64,000 nt of DNA from Roseomonas sp. AR75 (GCF_005222815.1 NZ_STGB01000002.1:682001-746000), one strand, 5' to 3'; positions 43,642-53,939 are shown, counted from the stretch's first letter. The notes: generated from the letters alone by a model not told the origin. Program-made: numbers and translations.

Positions 43642-44580
43642 TCAGCCCGGCTTGTGCGTTGCCCACCAATGCCGCGCGATGTCGGCCCGGCGCGCGACCC
43701 AAACCTCGTTCCGATGCGCCGCGACATGCGCCAGGAAGCGTTGCAGCGCGCGGGCGCGGCCGGGTCGGCCGACCAGGCGGCAATGCAGGCCGACCGACAT
43801 CATCTTCGGCGCCCCTGCCCTGCCCTCCTCCAGCAGCATGTCGAAGGCGTCGCGCAGGTGGCGCTCGAATCCGTCGGGGTCGCCGAAGCCGGGCGGCACG
43901 GCGAACTTCATGTCGTTGTTGTCGAGCGTGTAGGGGATCACCAGCACGTGCCTGCCTTCCACCTTCACGTAGTGCGGCAGGTCGTCGTCGTAGGAGTCGC
44001 TATCGTAGAGGAAGCCGCCATGGCGCGCGACCAGGCGGCGCGTGCGCGGGCTGAAGCGGCCGGTGTACCAGCCGACCGGCCGCGTGCCGGTCAGCCGCTC
44101 GATCGTCTCGACGCAGCGGGCGATGTCGGAGGCTTCCTCGGCCTCGCTCATGGCGTGGTAGTCGAACCAGCGCCAGGCGTGCGACGCGACCTCGTGGCCG
44201 GCAGCGGCGAAGGCGCGCGCGACATCGGGGTTCAGCTCCAGCGCGCGGCCGACGCCATAGACCGTGAGGTTGAAGCGCTGCTGGGCGAACAGGCGCAGCA
44301 CGCGCCACACGCCGGCACGGGCGCCGTAGTCGAACTGAGTCTCGGTGCTGCGGTTGCGCTCGCCGATGGTCGGCGATCCGCCGGGCACTTCGTGCAGATA
44401 GAGTTCGCTGCCGGCATCGCCGTTCAGCACGGTGTTCTCGCCGCCCTCCTCGTAGTTCAGCACGAAGGACAGGGCGAGCTTCGCGCCGTTCGGCCATTGC
44501 GGGTCGGGCGGGTTGGCGCCGTAGCCGCGCATGTCGCGGGGATAGCCGGAGCCGTCATCGGGGAAGCGGGCGTCTGTCAT
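43642..44580 (-). CDS. puuE: PuuE-type allantoinase / polysaccharide deacetylase family protein
   Basis: A 312-residue NodB-fold hydrolase. Its opening, FPDDGSGYPRDMRGYGANPP, then LSFVLNYEEGGENTVLNGD and HEVASHAWRWFDY and FLYDSDSYDDDLPHYVKV are the pattern of the PuuE allantoinase family, which opens the hydantoin ring of allantoin without needing the DAL1-type metal site. I start at ATG 44578-44580, where the family begins. A location next to HyuA/HyuB genes fits ureide catabolism, although no other urate-pathway gene is visible here, so some family members with other amide substrates remain possible. Confidence 0.85.
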   Translation of the reverse strand: MTDARFPDDGSGYPRDMRGYGANPPDPQWPNGAKLALSFVLNYEEGGENTVLNGDAGSELYLHEVPGGSPTIGERNRSTETQFDYGARAGVWRVLRLFAQQRFNLTVYGVGRALELNPDVARAFAAAGHEVASHAWRWFDYHAMSEAEEASDIARCVETIERLTGTRPVGWYTGRFSPRTRRLVARHGGFLYDSDSYDDDLPHYVKVEGRHVLVIPYTLDNNDMKFAVPPGFGDPDGFERHLRDAFDMLLEEGRAGAPKMMSVGLHCRLVGRPGRARALQRFLAHVAAHRNEVWVARRADIARHWWATHKPG

Positions 44581-44599
44581 GCCCGCAAGTCTATCGCGC

Positions 44600-44914
44600 T
44601 CAGTCCCGGCAGATGAAGGGGACGAAGCTGCTGGCCGTGCCGGCATTCATCGCGGCGATGGTCATGGCGTCGGCGATCGCCAGTTCCTTCGGGGAGCGGG
44701 GGCAGACATCCCGTGTGCGGCAGCCGGAGGCCAGGAAGGCATCGTGGCGCGCGAGGAAGTCCTCGCCCAGCCCATCGCGGCCGAAACGCGCCAGCGCCTC
44801 CGACCAGGATTGCCCATAGCGCGCGCATTTCTCTTCCGCCCAGCCGCGGGTCTGCGCCTCGGCCTGGGAGGCGAGGCAGGCCAGCAGCGCGGCCGCGACG
44901 AAGGCCGTCCTCAT
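44600..44914 (-). CDS. Small secreted hypothetical protein with four cysteines
   Basis: A 104-residue protein with a clear signal peptide (MRTAFVAAALLACLASQAEAQ, cleavage after AEA). The mature part of about 84 residues has four Cys (EKCARYG, ASGCRTRDVCPRS, FICRD), which could make two disulphides in the periplasm. The ATG overlaps the SOUL-gene stop (ATGA) and the stop is 19 nt before the PuuE-type gene, so it sits in a three-gene operon. No family recognised. Confidence 0.75.
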   Translation of the reverse strand: MRTAFVAAALLACLASQAEAQTRGWAEEKCARYGQSWSEALARFGRDGLGEDFLARHDAFLASGCRTRDVCPRSPKELAIADAMTIAAMNAGTASSFVPFICRD

Positions 44915-45525
44915 GCCTTCGCGACCGGCACCGCCACTTCTGTCCGGCGCAGCGGCGGCGGCGTCCAGGGTGGGTCGTAGAACCAGGTGACCGGCTCGCC
45001 TTCCGCCACCCAGGCCGAGCCCTCCAGCGCGCGCAGCAGCCGCGCACGTTCCGCGGCGACCGCCTCCGGCGCGGTGGAGCCGGAGAAGCGCAGCACCGCC
45101 ATCGTCGTCGCCGGCAGTTCGGCGATGCGGACGGCTGGATCGCGCGGCGCGGGCGGATCGCGCAGCGCCTTTGGTAGGAAGAAGCGGATGACGTACCCCT
45201 CCGGCGTGCCGGATTGCGCGACCGGCGCGGTCATGGCGATGCGCGTGCCCTCCTGCGCCACGGGTGCCGTCATGGCAATCCGCGCCTGCCCGGCATTGGC
45301 GCCGAAGATGTAGTCGGCGAGGCGGCGGAAACCCTCGTTGCGCGCCTGGCCTTCCTCGCCGGCGGCGTTGGTCTCGGCCACCAGGCGCGCGCCGTAGCGC
45401 CGGATCTCGGCCGCGGCGGCGCGGCCGACCACCTCGTATGCCGGCTCCTCACCCACGCGCAGGCCGACCAGGCCGGCGGCCGCATCCAGCGCCGTCGCCA
45501 CGGCGTGCCTCACCTTGTCGAACAT
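44911..45525 (-). CDS. SOUL family heme-binding-like protein
   Basis: A 204-residue protein with the SOUL/HBP pattern: EEPAYEVVGRAAAAEIRRYGARLVAET, FRRLADYIFGANAGQARIAMTAPVAQ, a second RIAMTAPVAQ 12 residues later, then YVIRFFLPKAL and VLRFSG. The doubled IAMTAPV element is normal for this family. SOUL proteins bind heme or tetrapyrroles in some organisms; in bacteria the role is unclear. No signal peptide. First gene of the operon with the small secreted protein and the PuuE-type gene. Confidence 0.9.
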   Translation of the reverse strand: MFDKVRHAVATALDAAAGLVGLRVGEEPAYEVVGRAAAAEIRRYGARLVAETNAAGEEGQARNEGFRRLADYIFGANAGQARIAMTAPVAQEGTRIAMTAPVAQSGTPEGYVIRFFLPKALRDPPAPRDPAVRIAELPATTMAVLRFSGSTAPEAVAAERARLLRALEGSAWVAEGEPVTWFYDPPWTPPPLRRTEVAVPVAKA

Positions 45526-45611
45526 CGCGCCTCGCTGTCATCGATCATTCCGATCCTGCACAGCGCGCGGCGGACGCGGGCGGCTGCATCCGGTCGCACC
45601 CTTGTGCACGA

Positions 45612-46235
45612 TCAGGCGGCGCCAAGCGCCGCGGCCAGGCCCACGGGCGGGCTGGCCAGCGGCTTCCTGCCCTTCGCCAGCGCGACGGCGCCGCTCATCG
45701 AGGCCTGGGCGAGCGCCACGCAGGCGGCGCCCGCCGCATAGGCAGCGTCGGAGGCCTCCGCGACAAGGCGGTGATAGGTGGCGGGATCGCCGGCACGGAA
45801 GGCAGCCCAGGCGCCAGGCACCAGGCGCACCTCGATCTCCGCGCCGTTCCGCGCGGCGGCTTCCGCGAAGATCTTTCGAGATGGCTCGATGGTGGTCTCG
45901 ACGGCGCAGAGCACCACGACCTTGCCGCCCTGCTGCGTCGCCGTCTCGGCCAGCGCCGCGTCCACGCGCAGCACCGGGACGGGCGCGCGTGCCTTCGCGG
46001 CGCCGGGGCCGACGGTGGAACAGGTGAGCAGCACGGCATCCACGCCCGGCGTTGCCAGCGCCTCCAGCGCGCGGGCGGTGCGTTCGGCGATGGCGTCCGT
46101 CAGCCCGCCGGCGGCCTCGGCCCCCTGCAGCAGGTCCTCGCGCAGCGTGTGGGTCAGCGTCGCGCCGGGCGGGCAGGCCGCGTCGAACACCGCGACATTG
46201 CCGGCGGCGGTGTGCAGGCAGGCGATGGTCTTCAT
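45612..46235 (-). CDS. Aspartate/glutamate/hydantoin racemase family protein
   Basis: A 207-residue protein of the Asp/Glu racemase superfamily. MKTIACLHTAAGNVAVFD starts the first domain, VDAVLLTCSTVGPG carries the first catalytic-position cysteine, and CVALAQASMSGAV takes the place of the second, where the usual Cys is replaced by Ser/Ala context, so activity as a two-base racemase is uncertain. A GGAGGAA site lies 7 nt upstream of ATG 46233-46235. Relatives include hydantoin racemase, which would suit the nearby HyuA/HyuB genes. Divergent from the glutaminyl cyclase gene. Confidence 0.8.
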   Translation of the reverse strand: MKTIACLHTAAGNVAVFDAACPPGATLTHTLREDLLQGAEAAGGLTDAIAERTARALEALATPGVDAVLLTCSTVGPGAAKARAPVPVLRVDAALAETATQQGGKVVVLCAVETTIEPSRKIFAEAAARNGAEIEVRLVPGAWAAFRAGDPATYHRLVAEASDAAYAAGAACVALAQASMSGAVALAKGRKPLASPPVGLAAALGAA

Positions 46236-46342
46236 GGCGCTGTTCCTCCGCAGTGGCAGCTTCGTCACGCGCAGTGGCGCAGGGATGGTCCGGCCGCGCA
46301 AGGCCGGCGTACAATCGCCTTCGGAACGGATGTCGAGGAGCC

Positions 46343-47176
46343 ATGATGCATCGCCGGACGCTCGCCGGGGCTGCCTTCCTGCCCCTGCTCGCCCGCCGGG
46401 CCGCCGCCGCTGCGCCCGTCGAGACGCCGCATGTCGAGGTGACGCGCGCCCGCGTGCTCGAACAGCGCGCGACGCCAGTCTTCGGCTACCGCGTGGTGCG
46501 GACCTATCCGCATGATGTCACCGCCTATACCGAGGGCCTCGTGCATGCGGATGGCATCATCTACGAAGGCACGGGCCTCTACGGGCAATCCCGGCTGCGC
46601 GCCTGGGAGCTCGAGACCGGGCGCGTGCTGCGCGAGGCGGCGCTCGACGCGCGCTATTTCGGCGAGGGCGTGGCGCTGCTGGATGGCCGGCTCTATCAGC
46701 TCAGCTACCTCGCCAATACCGGCTGGATCTACGACGCCGCAACCTTCGCGCGCGAAGGCCAGTTCCGCTACCTGTCGCAGGGCTGGGGCCTGACGACGGA
46801 TGGCACAGCGCTGATCATGAGCGACGGGTCCTCGGCCATCCAGTTCCTCGATCCCGCCACCATGGCCCCGCGGCGCTGGGTGTTCGCAACGGACAGCGTC
46901 GGTCCGGTGGGCTTCCTGAACGAGCTGGAATACGCCGATGGAACTCTCTACGCGAATGTCTGGCAGACCGACTTCATCGCGATGATCGATCCGGCGGATG
47001 GACGGATCACGGGGTGGATCGACCTGACGGGCCTCAACCCCGATCCAGCACGGCTGGTCTATCCGCTGGTGCTGAACGGCATCGCCTGGCGACGGGAGAC
47101 GGGTAACCTCCTCGTCACCGGCAAGTGCTGGCCGCATCTGTGGGAGATCGCGCTGGAGCGGCGCGCGGCGGGATAG
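46343..47176 (+). CDS. Glutaminyl-peptide cyclotransferase family protein
   Basis: A 277-residue exported protein with a Tat-like start (MMHRRTLAGAAFLPLLARR, cleavage near AAAAAP). The body has the beta-propeller signature of plant/bacterial-type glutaminyl cyclases: YTEGLVHADGIIYEGTGLYGQSRLR, YFGEGVALLDGRLYQLSY, SQGWGLTTDG and LNGIAWRRETGNLLVTGK. These enzymes convert N-terminal Gln to 5-oxoproline in the periplasm. GGAG precedes the doubled ATG. Its product type, pyroglutamyl peptides, matches what oxoprolinase-type HyuAB systems elsewhere in the window could consume, but there is no direct link. Confidence 0.9.
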   Translation: MMHRRTLAGAAFLPLLARRAAAAAPVETPHVEVTRARVLEQRATPVFGYRVVRTYPHDVTAYTEGLVHADGIIYEGTGLYGQSRLRAWELETGRVLREAALDARYFGEGVALLDGRLYQLSYLANTGWIYDAATFAREGQFRYLSQGWGLTTDGTALIMSDGSSAIQFLDPATMAPRRWVFATDSVGPVGFLNELEYADGTLYANVWQTDFIAMIDPADGRITGWIDLTGLNPDPARLVYPLVLNGIAWRRETGNLLVTGKCWPHLWEIALERRAAG

Positions 47177-47266
47177 GGGCGTATGCGCCCCCTCCCGGCC
47201 TCCCCCGCATTGCGGGGGAGGAGAAGAAACGGCCCTCCCCCGCGAAGGGGGAAGGGAGCAAGGCGA
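47177..47266. repeat. Pair of REP-like inverted repeats between convergent genes
   Basis: Between the cyclotransferase and ilvC stop codons. The first element is CCTCCCCCGC (47199-47208) with GCGGGGGAGG (47212-47221), loop ATT; the second is CCCTCCCC (47233-47240) with GGGGGAAGGG (47247-47256). They may also act as terminators for both genes. Confidence 0.7.
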
Positions 47267-49394
<2,128 letters not shown>

Positions 49395-49446
49395 CGTGGC
49401 GGTTCCGGGAGTTGCGCAGGCGCAACCACCCGGAGGCCCCGGAGTT

Positions 49447-49971
49447 TCATCGGGCAAGTGTCCGCCCGCCCCGCGCGATGGCCACCGCGCCCGTGCGGCT
49501 CACCTCCGCCAAGCCGATGGGCTGCATCAGCGCGCAGAAGGCGTCGATCTTGTCGGCGTTGCCCGTCATCTCGAAGACGAAGCTCTCGGTGGTGGCGTCC
49601 ACCACGCGGGCGCGGAACGCATCCGCCAGGCGCAGCGCCTCCACCCGGTCGTCGCCCGTGCCGATCACCTTGATCAGCGCGAGCTCCCGAACGAGGTGCG
49701 GCCCTTCCAGCGTGAGGTCGGAGACCTTGTGCACCGGCACCAGCCGGTCGAGCTGCGCCTTGATCTGCTCGATCACCATCTCCGTGCCGGTGGTGACGAT
49801 GGTGATGCGGGAGAGGCGCCGCTCCGCGTCCACGGAGGCGACAGTCAGGCTTTCGATGTTGTAGCCGCGGCCGGAAAACAGGCCGACGACGCGGGCCAGG
49901 ATGCCCGGCTCGTTCTCCACCAGCACCGCGATCGTCGCGGCGCGCAGGGCGTTTTCGTTGGGATCAGGCAT
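49447..49971 (-). CDS. ilvN: Acetolactate synthase small (regulatory) subunit
   Basis: A 174-residue regulatory subunit of acetohydroxyacid synthase. An ACT domain fills the first half (TIAVLVENEPGILARVVGLFSGRGYNIESLTV) and the C-terminal domain has VVDATTESFVFEMTGNADKIDAF. It binds valine for feedback control and activates the catalytic subunit encoded upstream. I use ATG 49969-49971; an upstream in-frame start would include repeat DNA. The 178-nt gap to ilvB holds two inverted repeats. Could equally be named ilvH. Confidence 0.95.
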   Translation of the reverse strand: MPDPNENALRAATIAVLVENEPGILARVVGLFSGRGYNIESLTVASVDAERRLSRITIVTTGTEMVIEQIKAQLDRLVPVHKVSDLTLEGPHLVRELALIKVIGTGDDRVEALRLADAFRARVVDATTESFVFEMTGNADKIDAFCALMQPIGLAEVSRTGAVAIARGGRTLAR

Positions 49972-50148
49972 CTTTTTTGGTTCCGAGGAGCAGGCCCTCT
50001 CCACCCGCAGGGGGGAGAGGGATGGGTGAGGGGGGCGAGCCGGTTGGCGGCGATGTTCGGATCCTGCACGTCCCCCTCACCCAACCCTCTCCCCCATCAG
50101 GAGGAGAGGGCTAACGTGCGAGTGGGGGGCGCGAGAGCCGTCGGGTCG
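49972..50148. repeat. Two oppositely oriented REP-like repeats between ilvB and ilvN
   Basis: First: CCCTCTCC (49995-50002) with GGAGAGGG (50014-50021), followed by ATGGGTGAGGGGGG. Second: preceded by CCCCCTCACCCAA, then CCCTCTCC (50085-50092) with GGAGAGGG (50103-50110). The two are mirror images of each other including flanks, a BIME-like pair, inside the ilvB-ilvN transcript. Confidence 0.7.
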
Positions 50149-51951
50149 CTAGACCAATACCTTGCCCTCGTCCGTCACCAGCGCCGCGTTGCCCTCCTGG
50201 TCCGGGCCCAGGATCATCTCGTTATGCGCCGCGCCCGAGGGGATCATCGGGAAGCAGTTTTCCTTCTGGTCCACCGCGATGTCCGCGATCACCGGCTTGT
50301 CCACCGCGATCATCTCCCGGATCACGCGATCCAGGTCGTCCGCGCTCGTGGCGCGCAGGCCGACGGCGTGGAAGCTCTCGGCCAGCTTGACGAAATCGGG
50401 CAGCGCCGCGGAGTAGCTTTCGGAATAGCGCCCGCCATGCAGCAGTTCCTGCCACTGGCGCACCATGCCCATGTACTCGTTGTTCAGGATGAACACCTTC
50501 ACCGGCAGGCGGTACTGCGCCAGCGTGCCCATCTCCTGGATGTTCATCAGGATGGACGCCTCGCCGGCGATGTCGATGACCAGCGCATCCGGGTGCGCGA
50601 TCTGCACGCCCATCGCCGCCGGCAGGCCGTAGCCCATGGTGCCGAGCCCGCCCGAGGTCATCCAGCGGTTCGGCTTCTCGAAGCCGAAATACTGCGCCGC
50701 CCACATCTGGTGCTGGCCGACCTCGGTCGTGATGAAGGTCTCGCGGCCGAGCTCGCGCGTGATCTCATACAGCCGCTTCACCGCATGCTGCGGCTTGATG
50801 ATGCTGCCCTTCTGCGTGTAGCGCAGGCAGTCCTTGGCGCGCCAACCGTCGATCTGACGCCACCAGCCCGCCAGCGCCTCCTTGTCCGGCTGGGTCGCGT
50901 CGTCCTTCCAGGCGGCAATCAGCGCGGCCAGCACGCGGCCGGCATCGCCGACGATCGGCACCTCCACCTTGACGTTCTTGTTGATGGAGGACGGGTCGAT
51001 GTCGGCGTGGATCTTCTTCGAATCCGGCGAGAAGTGGCTCAGCTTGCCGGTCACGCGGTCGTCGAAGCGTGCGCCGATGTTCAGCATGACGTCACAGCCA
51101 TGCATCGCGAGGTTCGCTTCGTAGGTCCCGTGCATGCCCAGCATGCCCAGGAACATCGGGTCGCTCGCCGGGAAGGCGCCGAGGCCCATCAGCGTGTTCG
51201 TGCAGGGGAAGCCTGTCATGTGCACGAACTGGCGCAGCAGCTCCGAGGCATGCGGGCCGGCATTGATCACGCCGCCGCCGCTGTAGATCACCGGCCGCTT
51301 CGCCGCCTTCAGCAGCGCCACTGCCTTGCGGATCTGGCCCATGTCGGGCTCGGTCTGCGGGCGATAGGAGCGGTGCGGCTGATCCTCGGGCGGCGCTTCG
51401 GTGTAGGGCGCCTTGTTGATCAGGATGTCCTTCGGCAGGTCGATCACCACCGGGCCGGGCCGGCCGGTGCGCGCCACGCGGAAGGCCTCATGCACCACGC
51501 GGGCGAGGTCGCTGCTCTTCTTGACGAGGTAGTTGTGCTTCGTCGCCGGGCGCGTGATGCCGGTGGTGTCGGCTTCCTGGAAGGCGTCGTTGCCGATCAG
51601 ATGCGTCGGCACCTGGCCCGTCAGGCAGACCACGGGGATGCTGTCCATCAGCGCGTCCACCAGGCCCGTCACGGCGTTGGTCGCGCCGGGGCCGGAGGTC
51701 ACCAGCACGCAGCCCACCTTGCCGGTGGAGCGGGCATAGCCTTCGGCGGCATGCACCGCCGCCTGCTCGTGGCGCACCAGGATGTGGCGGATGGCGTTCT
51801 GCTGGAAGATCGCGTCGTAGATCGGCAACACCGCGCCGCCGGGATAGCCGAAGATGACCTCTACGCCCTGCTCCTTCAGCGCGCGGAGGACGACCTCGGC
51901 GCCCGACATGGTCAGGGCGGCGGGGTCGGCGTGCTGGGTGGCGGCGGACAT
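50149..51951 (-). CDS. ilvB: Acetolactate synthase, large catalytic subunit
   Basis: A 600-residue ThDP enzyme that makes acetolactate/acetohydroxybutyrate, the first step of branched-chain amino acid synthesis. IFGYPGGAVLPIYDAI, HILVRHEQAAVHAAEGYAR (cofactor-activating Glu), VTSGPGATNAVTGLVDALMDS and WMTSGGLGTMGYGLPAAMGV are present. The Mg/ThDP motif reads GEASILM, then NNEYMGMVRQWQ, with Glu where most such enzymes have Asp (GDxS). I start at ATG 51949-51951; the longer frame adds an Arg-rich tail with no family match. First gene of ilvB-ilvN-metallopeptidase-ilvC. Also called ilvI. Confidence 0.96.
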   Translation of the reverse strand: MSAATQHADPAALTMSGAEVVLRALKEQGVEVIFGYPGGAVLPIYDAIFQQNAIRHILVRHEQAAVHAAEGYARSTGKVGCVLVTSGPGATNAVTGLVDALMDSIPVVCLTGQVPTHLIGNDAFQEADTTGITRPATKHNYLVKKSSDLARVVHEAFRVARTGRPGPVVIDLPKDILINKAPYTEAPPEDQPHRSYRPQTEPDMGQIRKAVALLKAAKRPVIYSGGGVINAGPHASELLRQFVHMTGFPCTNTLMGLGAFPASDPMFLGMLGMHGTYEANLAMHGCDVMLNIGARFDDRVTGKLSHFSPDSKKIHADIDPSSINKNVKVEVPIVGDAGRVLAALIAAWKDDATQPDKEALAGWWRQIDGWRAKDCLRYTQKGSIIKPQHAVKRLYEITRELGRETFITTEVGQHQMWAAQYFGFEKPNRWMTSGGLGTMGYGLPAAMGVQIAHPDALVIDIAGEASILMNIQEMGTLAQYRLPVKVFILNNEYMGMVRQWQELLHGGRYSESYSAALPDFVKLAESFHAVGLRATSADDLDRVIREMIAVDKPVIADIAVDQKENCFPMIPSGAAHNEMILGPDQEGNAALVTDEGKVLV

Positions 51952-52025
51952 TGTCGTGCGTGCTTTCCTGCGCTGGGCGCGCTCTGCCAAGGGCCCGGCA
52001 GGGCCTGTCCCGGCCGGGGGCGGCA

Positions 52026-52054
52026 CCCATACGCGCCATGCCGCAGTGCGTCAA
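52026..52054 (-). promoter_or_regulatory. Candidate sigma-70-type promoter of the ilvB operon
   Basis: On the minus strand TTGACG (52049-52054) is followed, 17 nt later, by TATGGG (52026-52031). The -35 matches the consensus at five of six positions; the -10 is weak. The -35 overlaps the miaA stop codon and the promoter would start ilvB about 70 nt upstream of its ATG. The AT-richer DNA at the end of miaA supports a promoter here. No Leu/Val/Ile-rich attenuator peptide was seen. Confidence 0.35.
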
Positions 52055-53019
52055 TCGCGCTTTTCAACGAAAGCTGCGAAATTTTCTAACAAACTTTCTG
52101 ATTCTTGCGTATAACTTCCCCATCTCGATTGAAAGAAACTCATCCGGGTCGGCGGCGCCAGAGCGTGGTGGCGAAACCAAGTTGCCTGGCGCTTGGTGTA
52201 TTGCCCCGTGTTGAGGATGGCGCGGGCCGAGGCCGCCTCCAGCGTCATCGTCCCGCGCAGATGCGCCAGAAGCTCCGGCACGCCATGCGCGCGCATCGCC
52301 GGCAGCGCGGGGTCCAGGTTCTGCTCCGCCAAGGCGCGCACTTCCGCCAATGCGCCGCCGGTCAGCATCGCCGCCCAGCGCGCCGCGATGGCCGCGCGCA
52401 GCGCGCCGCGCGGCGGGTCCAGCACGACCGCGGCAAAGCGCCAGGGCGCCGGGCCGGTGCCGCCCTGCCGCTGCCAGGCGCGGAGGCCGCGGCCGGTGCC
52501 GATCGCCACCTCGAAGGCGCGGGCCAGCCGCTGGCTATCGCTCGGGCGAAGCAGCGCGGCGGTTTCCGGGTCGCGCTCCACGAGGCGCGCATGCAGCGCG
52601 GCCGGTCCCTCCTCCGCCAGCAGACGCCTTGCCTCCGCACGCGCCTCGGCGGGTATCGGCGGGATGTCGGACAGGCCCTCGGTCAGCGCGGCGAAGTAGA
52701 GCCCTGTGCCGCCGCAGAGGATCGGCACGCGGCCCGCCGCATGCGCTGCTTCCATCGCCGCGAGCGCCTCGCCGCGCCACCACGCCGCGGTGCCCGCCTC
52801 CGCCGCCGGACGCACGCCGTAGAGCGCATGCGGCGCGCGCGCCAAATCGGCGTCGCCCGGCCGCGCGGTGATCACGCGCAGCTCGCGATAGACCTGCATG
52901 GAATCCGCGTTGATCACCGCGCCGCCCAACCGCTCCGCCAGTTCGATCGCCAGCGCGCTCTTGCCCGAGGCGGTGGGGCCGGCGACCAGGATCGCCGCGG
53001 GTTGCGCCGTGCCGGTCAC
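52051..53019 (-). CDS. miaA: tRNA dimethylallyltransferase
   Basis: A 322-residue enzyme that adds dimethylallyl to A37 of tRNAs reading U-starting codons. The P-loop is GPTASGKSALA, followed by VINADSMQVYREL and DLARAPHALYGV; the substrate channel has ILCGGTGLYFAAL and the C-terminus LNTGQYTKRQATWFR, a hallmark (usual RxYAKRQxTWFR). Start GTG 53017-53019. The 3' end, about 52060-52140, is noticeably AT-richer than its neighbours. Divergent from serB across just 20 nt. Confidence 0.96.
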   Translation of the reverse strand: MTGTAQPAAILVAGPTASGKSALAIELAERLGGAVINADSMQVYRELRVITARPGDADLARAPHALYGVRPAAEAGTAAWWRGEALAAMEAAHAAGRVPILCGGTGLYFAALTEGLSDIPPIPAEARAEARRLLAEEGPAALHARLVERDPETAALLRPSDSQRLARAFEVAIGTGRGLRAWQRQGGTGPAPWRFAAVVLDPPRGALRAAIAARWAAMLTGGALAEVRALAEQNLDPALPAMRAHGVPELLAHLRGTMTLEAASARAILNTGQYTKRQATWFRHHALAPPTRMSFFQSRWGSYTQESESLLENFAAFVEKRD

Positions 53020-53039
53020 GATGGCACAGGGCGCGCGCC

Positions 53040-53930
53040 ATGCCGCACACCCTGACCCTGATCGCCCCGCTGGGCGCGCTCGATGCCGCCCTGCTGGGAA
53101 AGGCGCGCGCCGCGCTCGATGCGCTGGGCGGCGCGCCCGGCACGCCGGACTGGCTCTCGGAGAACGAGGCCGCCGACATCCCCTTCACCGGCTCCCCGGA
53201 GCAGGCGGTGGCGGCGGTGCAGGCGGCCTTGGGCGGCGCGCCGGTGGACGCCATCGCGCAGCCCCGCGAGGGGCGGCGCAAGGGCCTGCTCGTCGCCGAC
53301 ATGGACAGCACCATCGTCACCACCGAGACGCTGGACGAGATCGCCGCCTTCGCCGGGCTGAAGGAGAAGATCGCCGCCATCACCGCGCGCGCGATGAATG
53401 GGGAGCTCGATTTCCGCGAAGCGCTGGTCGCGCGCGTCGCCATGCTGGAAGGGCTGGATGTCTCGGCGCTGGAGGCCACCTGGGAGCAGACGCCGATCAT
53501 GCCGGGGGCGCAGGCGCTGGTCGCGACGATGCGCGCGCATGGCGCGATGTGCTGCCTGGCCTCGGGCGGCTTCACCTTCTTCACCGGGCGCGTGGCGGAG
53601 AAACTCGGATTCCATGAGCACGTATCGAACACGCTCATCGTGCAGGACGGCAAGCTCACCGGGCGCGTGGCGGAGCCGATCTTCGGCCGCGACGGCAAGC
53701 TGGCGACGCTGACGTGCCTGGCCAGCGCGAACGGGCTGCCGATGGAGGCGACGCTGGCCGTGGGCGACGGCGCAAACGACCTCGACATGATCCAGGCGGC
53801 GGGGCTCGGCGTCGCGTATCGCGCGAAGCCCGCCGTCGCCGCGGCGTCGCGGGCGAGGGTGGACCATGGCGACCTGACGGCGCTGCTGTTCGCGCAGGGC
53901 TACCGGCGGAGCGAGTTCGCCGGAGGGTGA
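53040..53930 (+). CDS. serB: Phosphoserine phosphatase
   Basis: A 296-residue HAD phosphatase that makes serine from phosphoserine in the last step of serine synthesis. Residues 1 to about 75 are an ACT-like domain, then VADMDSTIVTTETLDEIA contains the catalytic DxDST, CLASGGFTFFTGRVAE is motif II and VGDGANDLDMIQAAGLGVAY is motif IV. Length and domain order match SerB. Start ATG 53040 lies 20 nt from the miaA start on the other strand, so their promoters must overlap the partner's coding sequence. Confidence 0.96.
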   Translation: MPHTLTLIAPLGALDAALLGKARAALDALGGAPGTPDWLSENEAADIPFTGSPEQAVAAVQAALGGAPVDAIAQPREGRRKGLLVADMDSTIVTTETLDEIAAFAGLKEKIAAITARAMNGELDFREALVARVAMLEGLDVSALEATWEQTPIMPGAQALVATMRAHGAMCCLASGGFTFFTGRVAEKLGFHEHVSNTLIVQDGKLTGRVAEPIFGRDGKLATLTCLASANGLPMEATLAVGDGANDLDMIQAAGLGVAYRAKPAVAAASRARVDHGDLTALLFAQGYRRSEFAGG

Positions 53931-53939
53931 AGGCGAGCC

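Noticed and set aside
41716..44616. 966-codon plus-strand open frame
   Set aside because: Antisense to hyuA and the PuuE-type gene, both of which have full family motifs on the other strand.
45219..45295. Doubled IAMTAPVAQ in the SOUL protein as a novel duplication
   Set aside because: Two such elements close together are a standard feature of SOUL family proteins.
51952..52050. Attenuator leader upstream of ilvB
   Set aside because: No run of Val, Leu or Ile codons in any short frame, so classical branched-chain attenuation is not supported.
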